DNA of 64,000 nt, from positions 1,860,001-1,924,000 of the forward strand of contig CM055614.1 in NCBI GenBank assembly GCA_029379385.1, read 5' to 3'. The notes under the pieces are model-generated. The model ran no database searches and was not told the origin of the DNA. It saw only the letters and a program-made list of their open reading frames with translations. This stretch comes from Quillaja saponaria (lineage: Eukaryota > Streptophyta > Magnoliopsida > Fabales > Quillajaceae). A program made the position numbers and the translations under genes. Of this stretch, positions 50,352 to 62,900 are shown piece by piece (the stretch's first letter is position 1; each line of letters starts with the position of its first letter).

Positions 50352-51260
50352 GGGTGTATCCCTAAAATAAAGGAATACATGAGACAGACAGAGGTAATCA
50401 AATAAAACATGTCCGCATATCTTTAACAGAGAACAATCGATTAAAGAGCATGGATTTCTCATTAAGATTAAGAAAGTACATAAGGGATTTTGTTCAGATG
50501 AACTCAAGTTCATGGTAGTTACCAGACTCTTGAGTTGGCACGTTAATCACCACAACCTACGTCATGATTTTTTGTCATAATGTTTTCAGTAGTAGACCAT
50601 GTAGCACAGTACATATTTTTAAGCAGCCACACTTGTGTGGTTGCTAAAAGTGCCAACTGCTATAGAGTTCATTGTGATGACCAGGAGCTCAGTCTATGCG
50701 AACACCACTCCATACCTTTATATGGCATCCTTGAATAACCAACCAACCCAATTTATAGAGTCATAATGCAAAACGTCTAATGAAATTATATAGAAAGTGC
50801 TCCTTAAACAGTTTTCTCAACACCAAGTATCAATTACCGGTTGTGGGAAGTAAAAATGAACTTTTTAAACTACACTCACCATTTCAATGCAAACGAACCA
50901 ACAGCCTTTTCGTTTTAATTACACACAAGAAGCACCCTATACTTTACAAAGTAGGAAATGAGCAGTACCATAACAAGTAAGACTAGAGACGCTACCTCCC
51001 TCCATCCGGTGAAGAAATCCAGCCCGTTTGATCTCAGCTTTGCCCAAATCTTGCTTTCTTCTACTGCTTCATAAACAATTATAAGTCAGTGTAATCTCCA
51101 GATAAGCGTCGTACTCTCAACAAAAACAAACCCTAAAAACTCAGCAATAATGTTAATTCAATCTCTCTCAATTGCAGAAACTTACCGGAGTCTTCAAGGT
51201 TCAGGCCAGCCAACAGAATTAGGGTTCCGGCGTCGAAAGAGATAGAGAAGAAGTAAGAGA
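50352..51260 (-). promoter_or_regulatory. Spliced 5' leader of the Agenet gene
   Basis: Splice signals outline leader exons at about 51260-51186 (then GTAAGT) and 51063-50996 (then GTAGCG), and the first bases of the coding exon (50361-50352). An ATG at 51005, if spliced this way, starts a short frame that overlaps the main start out of frame. Outer limit and promoter are not determined. Confidence 0.5.
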
Positions 51261-52595
51261 GCGAAATCAACACGCTAGAGACAAAGAGTGTGATACTTTC
51301 TCAGTGGTTTTTCCGCTGAGGAACCACTCTTTTTCTTTATTTTCTATTTTTCCTGATGCGGGATCGAAAATTAAAAAATTAAAATAATAGCAGGGTTATT
51401 CGTAAATACGTGAAGATCCGACGGGTAGAAAGCTATAGGTGTAGCGTCTTGATTTTCCAGAATAAACTATCCACTAGGGCAGAAACTAGAAACACATCGC
51501 TCTACAGGAAGCAGTGTCACTATCCAATTGATGGTTGACAATTGGAAAGAGGAAGGCAATCAAGTGAGGGTGCAATCAGGCTGTGATAATGGATTGCTGA
51601 GAGGGCCTGTGATATTGTCAAAGACTAAAATTTAATTAACAGATAAATGAGATCCGAGTTTGCAGATGGGTACGTGGCGATAAAACTCATTGGGTCAGAG
51701 CAATATACGGTACTTTCTGAGAAGGAAAGCTTTTCATTTCTCCTTTGTCTGGGAGTGAAATTTGGGAAGGAAAGGTTATTCCCGGAATATTTTTATCGAA
51801 TAAGATAACTACAGAACTAAGTTATCTCATTGAAAAGGTGTGTAAGCAAATCCATCTTCCTTGGGTTGTGATGTGACTATATTGGATACATGAAAGAAAT
51901 ACCATATATTATACAGTTATACATTTATTGAACAAAAAATTAGTTATTTATGCTGTTTATAAATTATAGAGTCATTTGCCGTAGAGTATTAATTTAATTA
52001 ATTAAGACAAAAATATTGAGATCAACCCAAACTATGCAGGTTGATCTTCATGCATAATCAAAAGTGGAAAGAATGGGGACCGGATTTGGGCATCTTGTTT
52101 TGCAAGGGGTGGTTGTATTGGGCTGGTCAGTTTTCATCCTAAATGTCTTGGGCTCAGTCTACCTGAACACCAGATTTATCTAACCCAAATTAAATGGCTA
52201 GAGTCTATGACGCTATACATATATATTTTAATTATATTAATGATATATATATATTTATTAATAAATGATGTGTATAGTAAAAAAATTAAAATTAATAAAA
52301 ATAATATTTCATATTAATTATATTAAACAAATAGATCAATTCAATAAAAAATTTAATTCATAATATAATTTTTTTTAAATATTCTAAACATGGAAAAGAA
52401 TGAACATAATAATATTATTATAATAAAAACTATAGTTTTAATATTTTTTTAATTTTTAATTGTAATTTTATAATTATTTGTAACTTATTAAATAAAAAAT
52501 TGAGAAATTTTGTCTTAAATATTATTGATATATATATATTTATCCACAAATTATAGATTTATTAATATGAAAATAATTAGGACAAATAAACTAAC
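51261..52595. other. Promoter side of Agenet gene and AT-rich spacer
   Basis: The part next to 51260 should contain the Agenet promoter. From about 52200 the sequence is very AT-rich. No gene was recognised. Confidence 0.6.
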
Positions 52596-53523
52596 AATAA
52601 TTATGGTACCCTAACCACAACTCAAATTACAGTACCTAACACTAATTATAATACCCTAAGCCTAGTTACGATACTCTAATCTTAACTTTAATTGTAAACT
52701 CTAATCCTAGTTATGGTACCATAATCCTAGTTAAGGTATCCTATCCGTAGCTACAATACTGCAACCCTAACTATGGTTCCCTAATCCTAGCTACGGTATC
52801 TTAACCCTAATTATAGTACCCTAACCCTAGTTATGGTATCTTAACTCTAACCCTAGCTACTATACCATAATCTTAATTACAATACCCGTACCCTAAACTT
52901 AATTACGTATCCTAACCCTAATTACAATATCATAATCCTAATTACGTTATCCTAACACTAACCCTAATTATAGCATCGTAACCCTAACCCAAGCTATGGT
53001 ACATTAACCCTAGTAACGGTACCCTAACCTTAGCTACGGTACCATAATCCTAACTACGATACCCTAATATTAGCTACGGTGCCCTAACCCTAATTACTGT
53101 ACCTTAACCCTACTTACAATATACTAATCCTACTTACAATATACTAACCCTACTTACAATATCCTAACACTAACCCTAATTACGATACCCTAACACTAAC
53201 TCTAACTGTAGTATCCTAACACTAACCTTAGTTACAGTACCATAACCCTAACTATCCTTAGTTACGATACCATAACCTTAACCCTAGTTACGATACCTTA
53301 ACCTTAACCCTAATTGTAAAACCCTAATCCTATCACTAATTATGGTACCACAATTAAGGTATTCTAATACTAACCTTAATTACGGTACCCTAACTCTAAT
53401 TACAGTACCCTAACTCTAATACGATACCTTAACCTTAAACTTAATTATGGTACCTAGTCCCTAACCCTAATTATGATACTTTAACTTTAAACCTAATTAT
53501 GGTACCCTAACCCTAACTCTAAA
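52596..53523. repeat. Degenerate telomere-like minisatellite array
   Basis: About 930 bp are built from units of roughly 18-26 bp of the form CCCTAACCCTAATTACGGTA, mixed with extra CCTAA/CCCTAA hexamers. The CCCTAA blocks look like plant telomere repeats (CCCTAAA) but lack the third A in most units. The alternate part, A(A/G)TTA(C/T)GRTA, is regularly interspersed. Unit length and bases vary widely, so the array is old or fast-evolving. No coding signal. Confidence 0.9.
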
Positions 53524-55603
53524 TAATATTTTTTAATTCATCATATTTATTAAAAAAAATTTCATAACTTGAGAAAAACTACAAAATAATATAATTGTTA
53601 AGAACTTATTAAACAATTTTTTATTTAGAAAATCAATATATAGTATAGAATAATATTAAGCTAGTTTCATGCACCATATAAAATTAGATAGTATATAATT
53701 ATACAATATATTAGATAGTACATTTATATTATTGTTATACTATTGTGTTATCTTACTAGATATATCAATCTAGTTTTGATTTAGTTTGTATAATAGTTTG
53801 GGGTTTCAATTTTTGATCAAAATTGTTTGACAATAAAAGTTCTAATTTTTTAGTTTGACGAAAAGCTTTTTGGGCTTTTAGTGTCCTAAAAAACTAAAAC
53901 TAGAAATGTAAACTTTTTTCAGTAGTAAACAGCGGAAGTTCAAAGAAAATTTAATATTTTTTGATTTAGTATATATACATGAAATACTTGTCATATTTCA
54001 ACATATACCCTATTCAAATTTATGTATAAAATTAAAATCTCTAAAATCAACAAAAGGAACTACATATTATCATTATTTTTTTTTAAAATAAATAAGAAAT
54101 AAAAGTGATATATATATTTTTATATGATAATGATGATATGTGGCTTATCGTATTAATAACGATATGATAGTATAAGACTATCTAATTAATTTTTATATAA
54201 TATTTGACAACAACGAGATATTATAAACTTATATTATATATTGACTTTTCTTATATTATGTCTGATAGTAATAAATTGAGAATAGAAAAGATAAGACAAT
54301 ATTATAACAACAATATAATTATATGTACCTATTATATAATACATTGTATAAATTTTAATTTTATATGATGATCCAAATATGGCCGATTTTATACTATTCC
54401 ACCATTTTCATACTATGTATCAAAATGAGCTTACTTCTGAAAAGATGAGGGTCCAATACATTATATATTCAGACTATGGGATGTATCAGAAGTGGATGTA
54501 TATTGATTTTTCCTTTAAAAAAAGAAAAAAAAAAGTTATGGATATTGATTAACATACTGTATTGTAAAATAAATGCAGATAAAAAAATATATATGTATAT
54601 AAAGACAAAAAGGAATCAGATAGAAAGAGGGCATGATACCTAATTATTCCACTACATTTTCTTTCTGTTTGCACCAAATGAAATTCATATATATATATAT
54701 ATTATATATTAATCCCTGGACTGCCCAACCACTACTACATACCAAGCTGATTAATTAGGTCATTACAATAGAAAGGGAAAAACAATCGTTCACATATAAA
54801 TGATGACTTTTAATTAATTAAGCCCTTCTACAATTTATTCAATGTCCTTAAGTAATACATAAAAAAAGTATTCGATAATTATCAGAAAAGCCAAGAGAGA
54901 CTATTCTTCATCTCACAGCAAAAATGTTTAGAAAAATATAATATTATGATCCTAATAGTTGTCTAAGTCTATTTTTTTTTATATTGTCGGTTTGAATAAA
55001 TCAAGATTTTATTGTCATTCTTAATGAAGAGATTTCTTATTTTTTTTATTTTTTATTGATAGATGAAAGTATTGTTGTTATCATCATCATAATCATCAAT
55101 AATGTAAATTTAGATTATTTAATTTTGTTACAACTTACGATGAAAATGATATTGAGCTTACATATTTTAATGTAACTGGAGCTTACTTTATGCCTTGGAT
55201 AATATTCCTTAAGAACATACTTATCATCTAAGGATTTTTTAAAGTTTGTTGTTTCTGTTGCCATTAACAAGTTGTCATTATGTACATAATTAATAATAAT
55301 TAAACTATATATACAATAAAGAAATTGGCAATTAATTTAAACTATGTCAAAAAAAAAAAAAAAAAAGGGATGACGGTTTGTCTAATCCAATCAGAGGTTG
55401 GCAAAGCACTCCTGTAGGGCCATGGTCGGTGGCGGGTATGCCGGCAATAGGCTATTTTATCACACCCAATATATGCAGCATTGCATATATAGACCATGCT
55501 GAGGGTCGTAATGTAATACAGCCACTAATAGGTCAAGAAACAAAGTTGTAGTGGCCATTAGTTTGGTTTAATCTTTAGCCTCTTCACTTTCAAGTGAGAA
55601 AAA
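53524..55603. other. AT-rich spacer and TIP2 promoter
   Basis: Very AT-rich sequence with A/T runs and a short AT microsatellite near 54690. The last 250 bp are less AT-rich and form the probable TIP2 promoter. No gene is supported. Confidence 0.6.
55485..55491 (+). promoter_or_regulatory. TATA box candidate of the TIP2 gene
   Basis: ATATATA lies in the context GCATATATAGACC, about 115 bases before the ATG, in a less AT-rich stretch. Spacing would leave a leader of roughly 85 bases. Chosen by position and form only. Confidence 0.45.
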
Positions 55604-56726
55604 ATGGTGAAGTTAACTGTTGGTAGCATTGGTGACTCCTTTAGTGTTGGATCCCTCAAGGCTTATCTAGCAGAGTTCATAGCCACCCTTCTTTTCGTGT
55701 TTGCAGGCGTTGGATCAGCCATCGCCTACAGTAAGCCTTATAGCGCACCAATTAATTTGACGTGACAAATTTTATAAGTTAAATCAACTAACACAATTTA
55801 AATTATTTAGTTATATTGAAACTGATCAAATGATTATTTTTGTAACTTGATAGATGACCTTACATCAGATGCATCCTTGGACCCGGCGGGTCTGGTGGCA
55901 GTGGCCGTAGCCCATGCATTTGCTTTGTTCGTAGGTGTGTCCGTTGCGGCTAACATCTCCGGTGGCCATTTGAATCCAGCTGTCACTTTTGGATTGGCCA
56001 TTGGAGGCAACATCACCATCATAACTGGTATTTTCTACTGGATTGCCCAGTTGCTTGGCTCCATCGTTGCTTCCTTCCTTCTATTATTCGTCACTAGCAA
56101 GGTATACGTCTTAGAAAAGCTTACAAGGTCGAATATGAACTTTAAATTTCGATATGTCAACTAATTAAACTCGTCTCCTAATTACTAGTAACAAGCTCCA
56201 AATGACATGTAGTCTTGGAGATTATTTGACATACTAAATTAGCTAATATTATTTGATATGTTTGAATTGGCAGAGCGTTCCAACCCATGGACTTGCCTCA
56301 GGGGTGGGTGCTTTTGAAGGTGTAGTGTTTGAGATTATCATTACCTTTGCTCTGGTTTACACTGTCTATGCCACTGCTGCTGATCCTAAGAAGGGCTCCC
56401 TAGGAATAATTGCACCTATTGCGATAGGGTTCATAGTTGGTGCCAACATCCTTGCTGCTGGTCCATTTAGTGGCGGTTCAATGAACCCAGCTCGGTCTTT
56501 CGGACCAGCCGTGGTCAGCGGCAACTTCTCCGATAACTGGATCTACTGGGTTGGACCATTAATCGGTGGAGGTTTGGCTGGCTTAATTTATGGTGACATT
56601 TTCATTGGCTCCTATGCCACAGTCTCAGCCTACCGAAGAATACGCCTGAGAGTGTCAGTTAGTCCTTTAGGTTTGTCCAGTGTTTATTGGCTTGCATTTG
56701 TGTTTGAGGAAAACCTGTCCACCTAG
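55604..56726 (+). CDS. TIP2: Tonoplast intrinsic protein, TIP2 subfamily aquaporin, with frameshifted C-terminus
   Basis: A vacuolar-membrane water and ammonia channel of the TIP2 subgroup. Exons 55604-55730, 55854-56101 and 56274-56726 give 275 residues; TIP2 proteins usually have about 250. Both NPA boxes are intact (HLNPAVTFG at 81-89, [11 protein letters not shown] at 194-204). The TIP2 selectivity-filter residues His, Ile, Gly and Arg appear present (H63 in VAHAF, Ile in APIAIG, Gly before the second NPA, R199). Six transmembrane helices are evident. The last 30 residues (after VSAY) are out of line with the family. Dropping one C at 56633-56634 would restore a usual end, ...EEYA then stop. 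So a one-base insertion, real or an assembly error, replaces the C-terminus. Its position beside the Agenet and deformylase genes matches Arabidopsis synteny as I recall it. Confidence 0.93.
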
Positions 56727-57754
56727 CAAAGAAGCTTGTGCTCGTAATAAAATGTAAATAAAAGCAAATCTGATTTCTGAAATCCTATCTTAGTTTCCAA
56801 TAATTCCGCATTCAGGATGGAAGCTATCACAAGCTGCACAAAAAAAAAAATTGCTACAACTTTTATTACATTTTAAGATTGACTAATCTATGAAATGCTT
56901 TTAAAGTCTAAGCTCTACAATAATATAAACAAGCGAGGTACGGGAAGCAGTTAAACATTTATCTTAAATTCCAAAATTTTTTTGCTGCCGACAATGGGTT
57001 TTGGAAGTTGTTGAGTGAATCCCAAAAAAATGACAACGAAGAAATAGGATAGAATTATATCTAATGCGAAGATACATATGACTCTATTGAACCTATAGTT
57101 TTACACATTACTATTTCAGTAAGAGATACAAAATCCAATTAAGGAAATAACATTGCAACAGTGTCAATCACTTCATTTCTCCAAGCAAAAATTCAAGCAT
57201 ATAGTTTTCAAAAGCAATACAAAACACAGTTTCTTCATATCATTGTTTTTGAGGCCAAAAAACTATGTTGGTAAATTTAGGAGGACCTAGTTTCTTGCCC
57301 AAGCATTGTCTCTTACAGGCAGTCTCAATATTGCTGAGGAAGACCGTAGCAGGAGTAAGGGGAAAGGCAGAAAAACTGATTGTTGTAAACTTGGATCCCA
57401 TGTTTTCTTTTATTTCAGTATGCGATTGTTGATCTAGCACCTAGATCTGCAGCAGCCTCTGAAATCCGAGTTTGTATCAGAACCCTCTTTTTTCACTTGC
57501 ACTTATTTCATATTCATCTTATGACTGATTGTGCTACAACATGGTTTCTTCAATGCTCTCATCATCAGTGTCAAGTCAGTCATTAGACTCATGCTTATTA
57601 TCAGCTTCATATTCATTATCATCACTACCAAGTAGCCAAAGATCACTATCATCTTCAATTTTATCATTATTTGAGGTACCAGACCTCAGAGTTGGAAAAA
57701 CTATTTGACGCATTTTCATCATCATATATGATAATGGAATCATGTGCATGCATA
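56727..57754. other. Spacer downstream of TIP2
   Basis: 3' UTR of TIP2, then AT-rich DNA. Short open frames at 57240-57440 and 57576-57800 show no recognised protein beyond the synthetase fragment at the right end. Confidence 0.55.
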
Positions 57755-58086
57755 TTATTCGATTTCCCTTACAAGTTTTATCTGCAGAGGCCTTGATGGG
57801 CACGTGAAAGTAAATGGCAGCAGCACATTGGCACCTTTCAATCTATGATAAGCAGCAGAAAATTCTAGACTTGAAAGTGCGAAGCAGAGAATGCAAGTCC
57901 AAGATGCAAATACCCATTCATGTAAGGAAAGGGAGAGTTGCCAAAGAACTTTTCACCAGGTGCAGGAGATTTCTCACAAGACTCAGCCCTGAAAACATCT
58001 TTCTCTTCCCACCACTCTTGCACTTTTACCTCAATCTCCCGGAGACGGTCTCTCCTTGCAAAGCTTTTCTCACCCTCAGTTGTCAT
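57755..58086 (-). pseudogene. Fragment of cytosolic leucyl-tRNA synthetase gene
   Basis: The frame begins MTTEGEKSFARRDRLREIE and runs through WWEEKDVFRAES and GEKFFGNSPFPYMNGYLHLG, which is the N-terminus of cytosolic LeuRS. The HIGH-type signature is broken: HLGL where family members read HLGH. A frameshift and stop follow; homology then continues in another frame (LEFSAAYHRLKGANVLLPF), loses about ten bases, and resumes at PIKASADK before ending near 57755. The rest of the roughly 1,090-residue enzyme is absent. Upstream on the minus strand, a leader-like exon and donor (near 58770-58830) and an acceptor just before the ATG suggest a DNA-level copy, not a retrocopy. Confidence 0.88.
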
Positions 58087-58835
58087 CTCTGAAATCTGAC
58101 GGCAACTACAGGAAACACTAATAAATTAGAGAACCAACTAGTGCTTACTACTTAACAACATGAAAATAAATATGGATTAACCCTCTTCAATCCAAATCAA
58201 ATTACTATACACAATACAAAATTAATGTGTACTAAAAATTAAGGGAGAAGATTCTCTTTGCATTCACAATAATTAATTCTAGTTTGAACCCAATCAATCC
58301 GATATCAATACTACTGAATTTACTATAAACTAATGAATATTCCTGTTTCTTAATCTTTTTCCCTAAAAGGGGATATTCCTAATTTCAAGAGAAAGATAAT
58401 ATGATTTCTAGAAAAAAGGATTTTTACTAAAATTTCCTATAGAGTTATCATGTGCAGATTGCAGACATTAGTTTTTCTTTTTATTTCTCCTCTGCTGAAG
58501 TTAAAGCTAGAAGAAAGTAAAATAAAAAATAAAACCCGCTTACACTCCAATCCTGCCAGTCTACCAAGAAAATCTCAAAAGCAACCGAATCTTCATAGAG
58601 TATTTTCCTGGATAATTTACCTTCAAACCAAACGAAGCTTTGACAAAAGCACAAGTAAAAGATTTAAACCCTGATACAGGACTATTATCCGACACGGAAA
58701 ACAGCTAAATGTCCATCCAATAGAATTGACAAGGGTGGCGGCGTTAGCTTCCGTTGAGTAAGAACAGTTTACCTCAACAAGTAAGAGAGGGAGAGGGAAA
58801 ATGAGAGCCTCACCGTAAATGGAGGCGACAGATCA
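58087..58835 (-). pseudogene. Probable leader exon and leader intron of the synthetase fragment
   Basis: TTTCAG directly before the ATG region looks like an acceptor. A pyrimidine-rich segment near 58780-58830, followed by GTAAAC or GTGAGG, looks like a leader exon with a donor. This fits the 5' untranslated part of the copied synthetase gene. It is an inference from splice signals; there is no coding content. Confidence 0.35.
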
Positions 58836-59962
58836 CCATGCATCGGAGGAAGCCTATTAGACAAAAGGGATTTATGGAAATGATGATAGGGGCTTTCCGT
58901 GCTCTTTGGGTACCATGGGCCTTTTCGGCCCGAATTGTATATTGGGTTCACTAATTGCCCATTTTTAATCTTTAAACTCGTTGTGTTTCCAGGGACAGCG
59001 TAGGGTTGTTTCACGCTCCGGCCCCACACGAATCAAACACTTATAAAGGGTGTTTTCGGGTACATGTTGAAAATGAAATTACAAAATCAATTTTAATTAT
59101 CTTATACTTAAAATTAGTTAAAATTATAATTTGAATTTGAATGACATAAAAAATTGCTAATGAAACTGTCCTACAAGCATTTGGTCGTTCTCTATGGAGT
59201 TTTCTGATGATTATTATCAACATTTTTAGCAAATCTTGATGATAGTTATAATTATTTTGGTGAGTTTTAATGGTAATTATCATTATTTTGATATTTTGAA
59301 ATGTTAATTGTAATTTTTTAAAATTTTTGATATTATTTATTATTATTTTTAATAAATTGTAACTGTGTTTAATGTTATTTCTGACATGTTTAATAATAAT
59401 AATATTTGTCATCTTTAAGATGGATGGTAGTTAACGGCAGGTGATTGAATTGCCATGATTGACAATTGGCACCAAATAGAGGAGGTTATGGGCGGACAAT
59501 GGTTGATGGTTTAGAAGATGTGCCCAATAAGTAAGTGGCTGTTAATATATATATTTTTTTAATTGTAATTTTTATTATTTATCTATAAAAATTAAAAATA
59601 AAGTATTATAATTGAATCTTGAGATTGAGTTAATAATTTCAATTCTAAAATGTATAAAAATTAGACTGACCTCAAGTTCTGAATTCTAATTCACTCTGTT
59701 TAAATAAATCTGAACCAGTGCTTGGAGCAAGCCAAAGGTTTCGGGGAAATAGAATATTCACATCCCATTCGATGTTTGCATGTCCATCTCTGCCTGGTCT
59801 GTTTTGGGAATCTTTAGCAAGAAAACGACATGTCGTTGGTGCAAACCTCCTAACTGAAACAATGTCGTTGGGTTAAGCTTTGGACGTACCCACCAACTTA
59901 GGTGGGTGAACGTTTCTACTTCGGTAGTGAGAAAATCTTGAGGGAGAGAGCGAGGAGAGAGA
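58836..59962. other. AT-rich spacer upstream of the deformylase gene
   Basis: From 59200 to 59420 there are loosely repeated TTATTATTTTGATGGTAATT-like phrases. No gene was recognised. The bases from about 59700 should carry the deformylase promoter and leader. Confidence 0.5.
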
Positions 59963-62900
59963 ATGATCCGCATCCGAAGACTTTCTTCCAGTCTACCTCA
60001 AGGTATTGGATTTGCTAACAGGTCCATCACTTCCCTGAAATTCACAGATGGGTCCCCTGGTTCCTCAACAGCTCCCACTCTCACCCATGGTATACACGTC
60101 TTTCAATGCCCCGTAAGTCATTTTTCCTGTTTTCTGTTTCATTCATACCCCACGTATCCTGCATGGTTTTTAGAACCTCCAGAGTTTCGTTTTAGTGTCG
60201 AGAAATTGATACATTGCAATCCAAGTTCGTGAAGATTTATCTCGTTTTCCTTGGCATTCAAAATTATTGGGACGGAAGGAAATGGTTTTGGGTGACCCGT
60301 GAATTGTTTTCTCAATACTTTTCAGTTGTATTGGTATTCGGTGGGTCTGGAGAGATTCAGTTTTGGCTCCTAAAAATGGGAACTTAATTGGTTTCTGATA
60401 GGGATGCGGTTGGAATTGTAGCCGAAGCTGTCGGATTGTATAGCTTGTAGAGGCGGAAATATTCTTGGTGCCGATGTCTTTGTACCTGGAAAGAAGAATG
60501 TCTTCTACTCTAGAAGGTACTATTTTCGTCCTATATAATTATCCTTAACTTTATGATCGATTGATTGTATTGCCGAATCATATAATTATTATTTTTTCCC
60601 TTCTGGACACTCTGCTTAATCAGTTCATCTTATCCTTTTTCTTGTTCAATTAGAATTTTAAGTGGAACTTTGCTTTTGATTTGTGTTAATTTGCTGGTGT
60701 ACCACTGTCAATAATATGTTTTTGTTAACTTTTAGTTCTGAACTGGAAGTGAAAAATAAAGTTTGAATGCCCAATGTTTTGGGATGAGGGAAGAAAGACT
60801 AAGTACTTTCATCATTTCCATCTTTGGTATTTCCATAAAGGAGAAAAAGTTGGTGTCTGACTTGGTGTCTGTTCGCCTGCTGAATGCACCTGTGTGCATC
60901 CCAAAACAAGTTTCTTCAAATTTAGAAATGTTTATTAGTCAGCCAGATGAACTGGTTCAAGCAAGATGAACTGTCAATAATATGGTTCAAACCAGTTGTT
61001 GAAGCACTGGTTTGCATTGCCTTCTCAAATTCCATAGGTGATAATGAAGGAGTATTCAGTTAGAGGTGATTTGTCTAGTATTAAATGTTGTTTGCTGCAC
61101 TAAGCTGAATGTTATGTTTATATATATATATATATTGAAACCATGATAAATATGCATCAGTTGTTTGCCACATGGCAGTGATTTTGTCTTTGATCCTATT
61201 AAATGGCCACGGGGGCAAATGGATGAGGACTTCCTCAAGCTTTCAGAAACATTCAATGCAATAAGATCTGTTGTTCGGGTGCCAAGTCTTGATCCTAAGT
61301 ACAAGATTGCTGTTCTAGCATCGAAGCAGGTACAAGTTTCTGAGTTTTTGTGTAACCCACTTTGTTGTACCGTGTATTCAAGATAGCTTTATCTTGATGC
61401 AGGATCACTGTCCTGGTTGATTTGTTACATGGGTGGCAGGATGGAAGGCTTCCGGTGGATATAACATGTGTAGTAAGGTAACAGTTTCAAAAGTGACGCC
61501 TTCTATATTGATGTCTGTTTTTCCTTTCCTTTTCTTTTTTTTCCCTCTCTCCTGGACTGTTGATTGTTATCTTCTATCGGTCTTATAATAGTAATCATGA
61601 TAGAGGTTCGAACACCCATGTGATTCACTTTCTTGAAAGGCACTGGTATTCCTTATCATTATTTATGCACAACAAAAGAGGATAAAAGAGAAGCAGAGAT
61701 TCTGGAATTGGTACAGAATACTGAATTTTTAGTACTAGCGACGGTATATGCAGGTAATTATAACTTAACTAAAATCCAAGTTCTGAGCATTTTTACATTT
61801 GTCTTAATGTATAAAAGTAGAGTTTCTGGTAATTGGCTTATTATTAAATTTTGGATTGCTTTGGCAAGCAGGCTTTTCTGCCTCTACAGGTCAATGGAAT
61901 CCAGATTCATACATATTTTCATATGTTATGCCAACTGTTGACCCTCAATCTAATAAATTGAAAAGGAAAATTACACTTTGTTGAATTTTTTACTGTGATT
62001 AAACCTTCCTTGTCAAGAAGTCCTACAGCTTCAATTTATTTCTGCAGATATTATCTGGTAACTTTTTACGGAGTTATGGGAATGATATAATTAATATTCA
62101 CCATGGCCTTTTGCCTTCATTCAAGGGTGGGAATCCATCTAAACAGGTCATATTGTTTCTTCCTTCATCATGGGTTATCATATTATCAGTTTTAACTGTT
62201 TATGTGCTTCCTCCCCAACTTCATGTTTAATATGCTAGATTATGTTGGCAGGCCTTTGATGCAGGTGTAAAACTAATTGGTGCAACAAGTCACTTTGTGA
62301 CTGAAGAACTGGATGCAGGGCCCATAAATGAACAAATGGTGAATATAAATTTTTGTTGCTGTTTCTTTTTGCCTCCATTTACTCGTTCCCTGATAATAAT
62401 GTTGATTTGGAGTTGGTTAGGTCACTTAGATGCGCTGATAATTATTCCCTGTTTGATGTGATTTAATTATGGTGTTAGCTTTTTTAAATTTCCTTTAGTG
62501 CTGAAAAGTAAGAGTCCCCTATCTCCAAGCAAGACTTCTTTATAAATGTCGGCCTCCCCCACTTTTTCTGAGGCTTCATCCTGTCAAATAGCATCCAAAC
62601 TTTCTCTGCTTGTATTAGAGATCATACCATGAATAAGTGTATTAAATGTGCAGGCATGACTTTGAATTTGTAATCTTGACTTTATAAAGTGATATATCAG
62701 AAAATTGATATTAATTGACAGTATTGAATATGATTGTCCTTGCCTGGAGAATTTTGGAGCATTCTTACTCTGAGATACAAACTCATATTTTCACTCAAAT
62801 ATATCAGTCAGTCTATTAGCCTTAGGGTCTTCTAAGGTCCTGGGCCTCCTGGCAGACTGTCTCATTCACAATAGTTAAGACAATGATGTAGAACAACCTA

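Noticed and set aside
56102..56164. Read-through tail of TIP2 exon 2 ending [12 protein letters not shown]
   Set aside because: It is intronic; the donor after 56101 and acceptor before 56274 give the standard TIP2 sequence.
57240..57440. Minus-strand 66-codon frame downstream of TIP2
   Set aside because: No match to the synthetase fragment or another family, and no start or splice context.
59041..59412. Minus-strand frame of 123 codons rich in Ile, Asn and Lys
   Set aside because: It reflects AT-rich, loosely repeated DNA; there is no protein-like composition.
61592..61620. GGTTCGAAC in deformylase exon 5, a possible tRNA/SINE B-box
   Set aside because: It lies in conserved coding sequence (DRGSNTH) and has no partner A-box.
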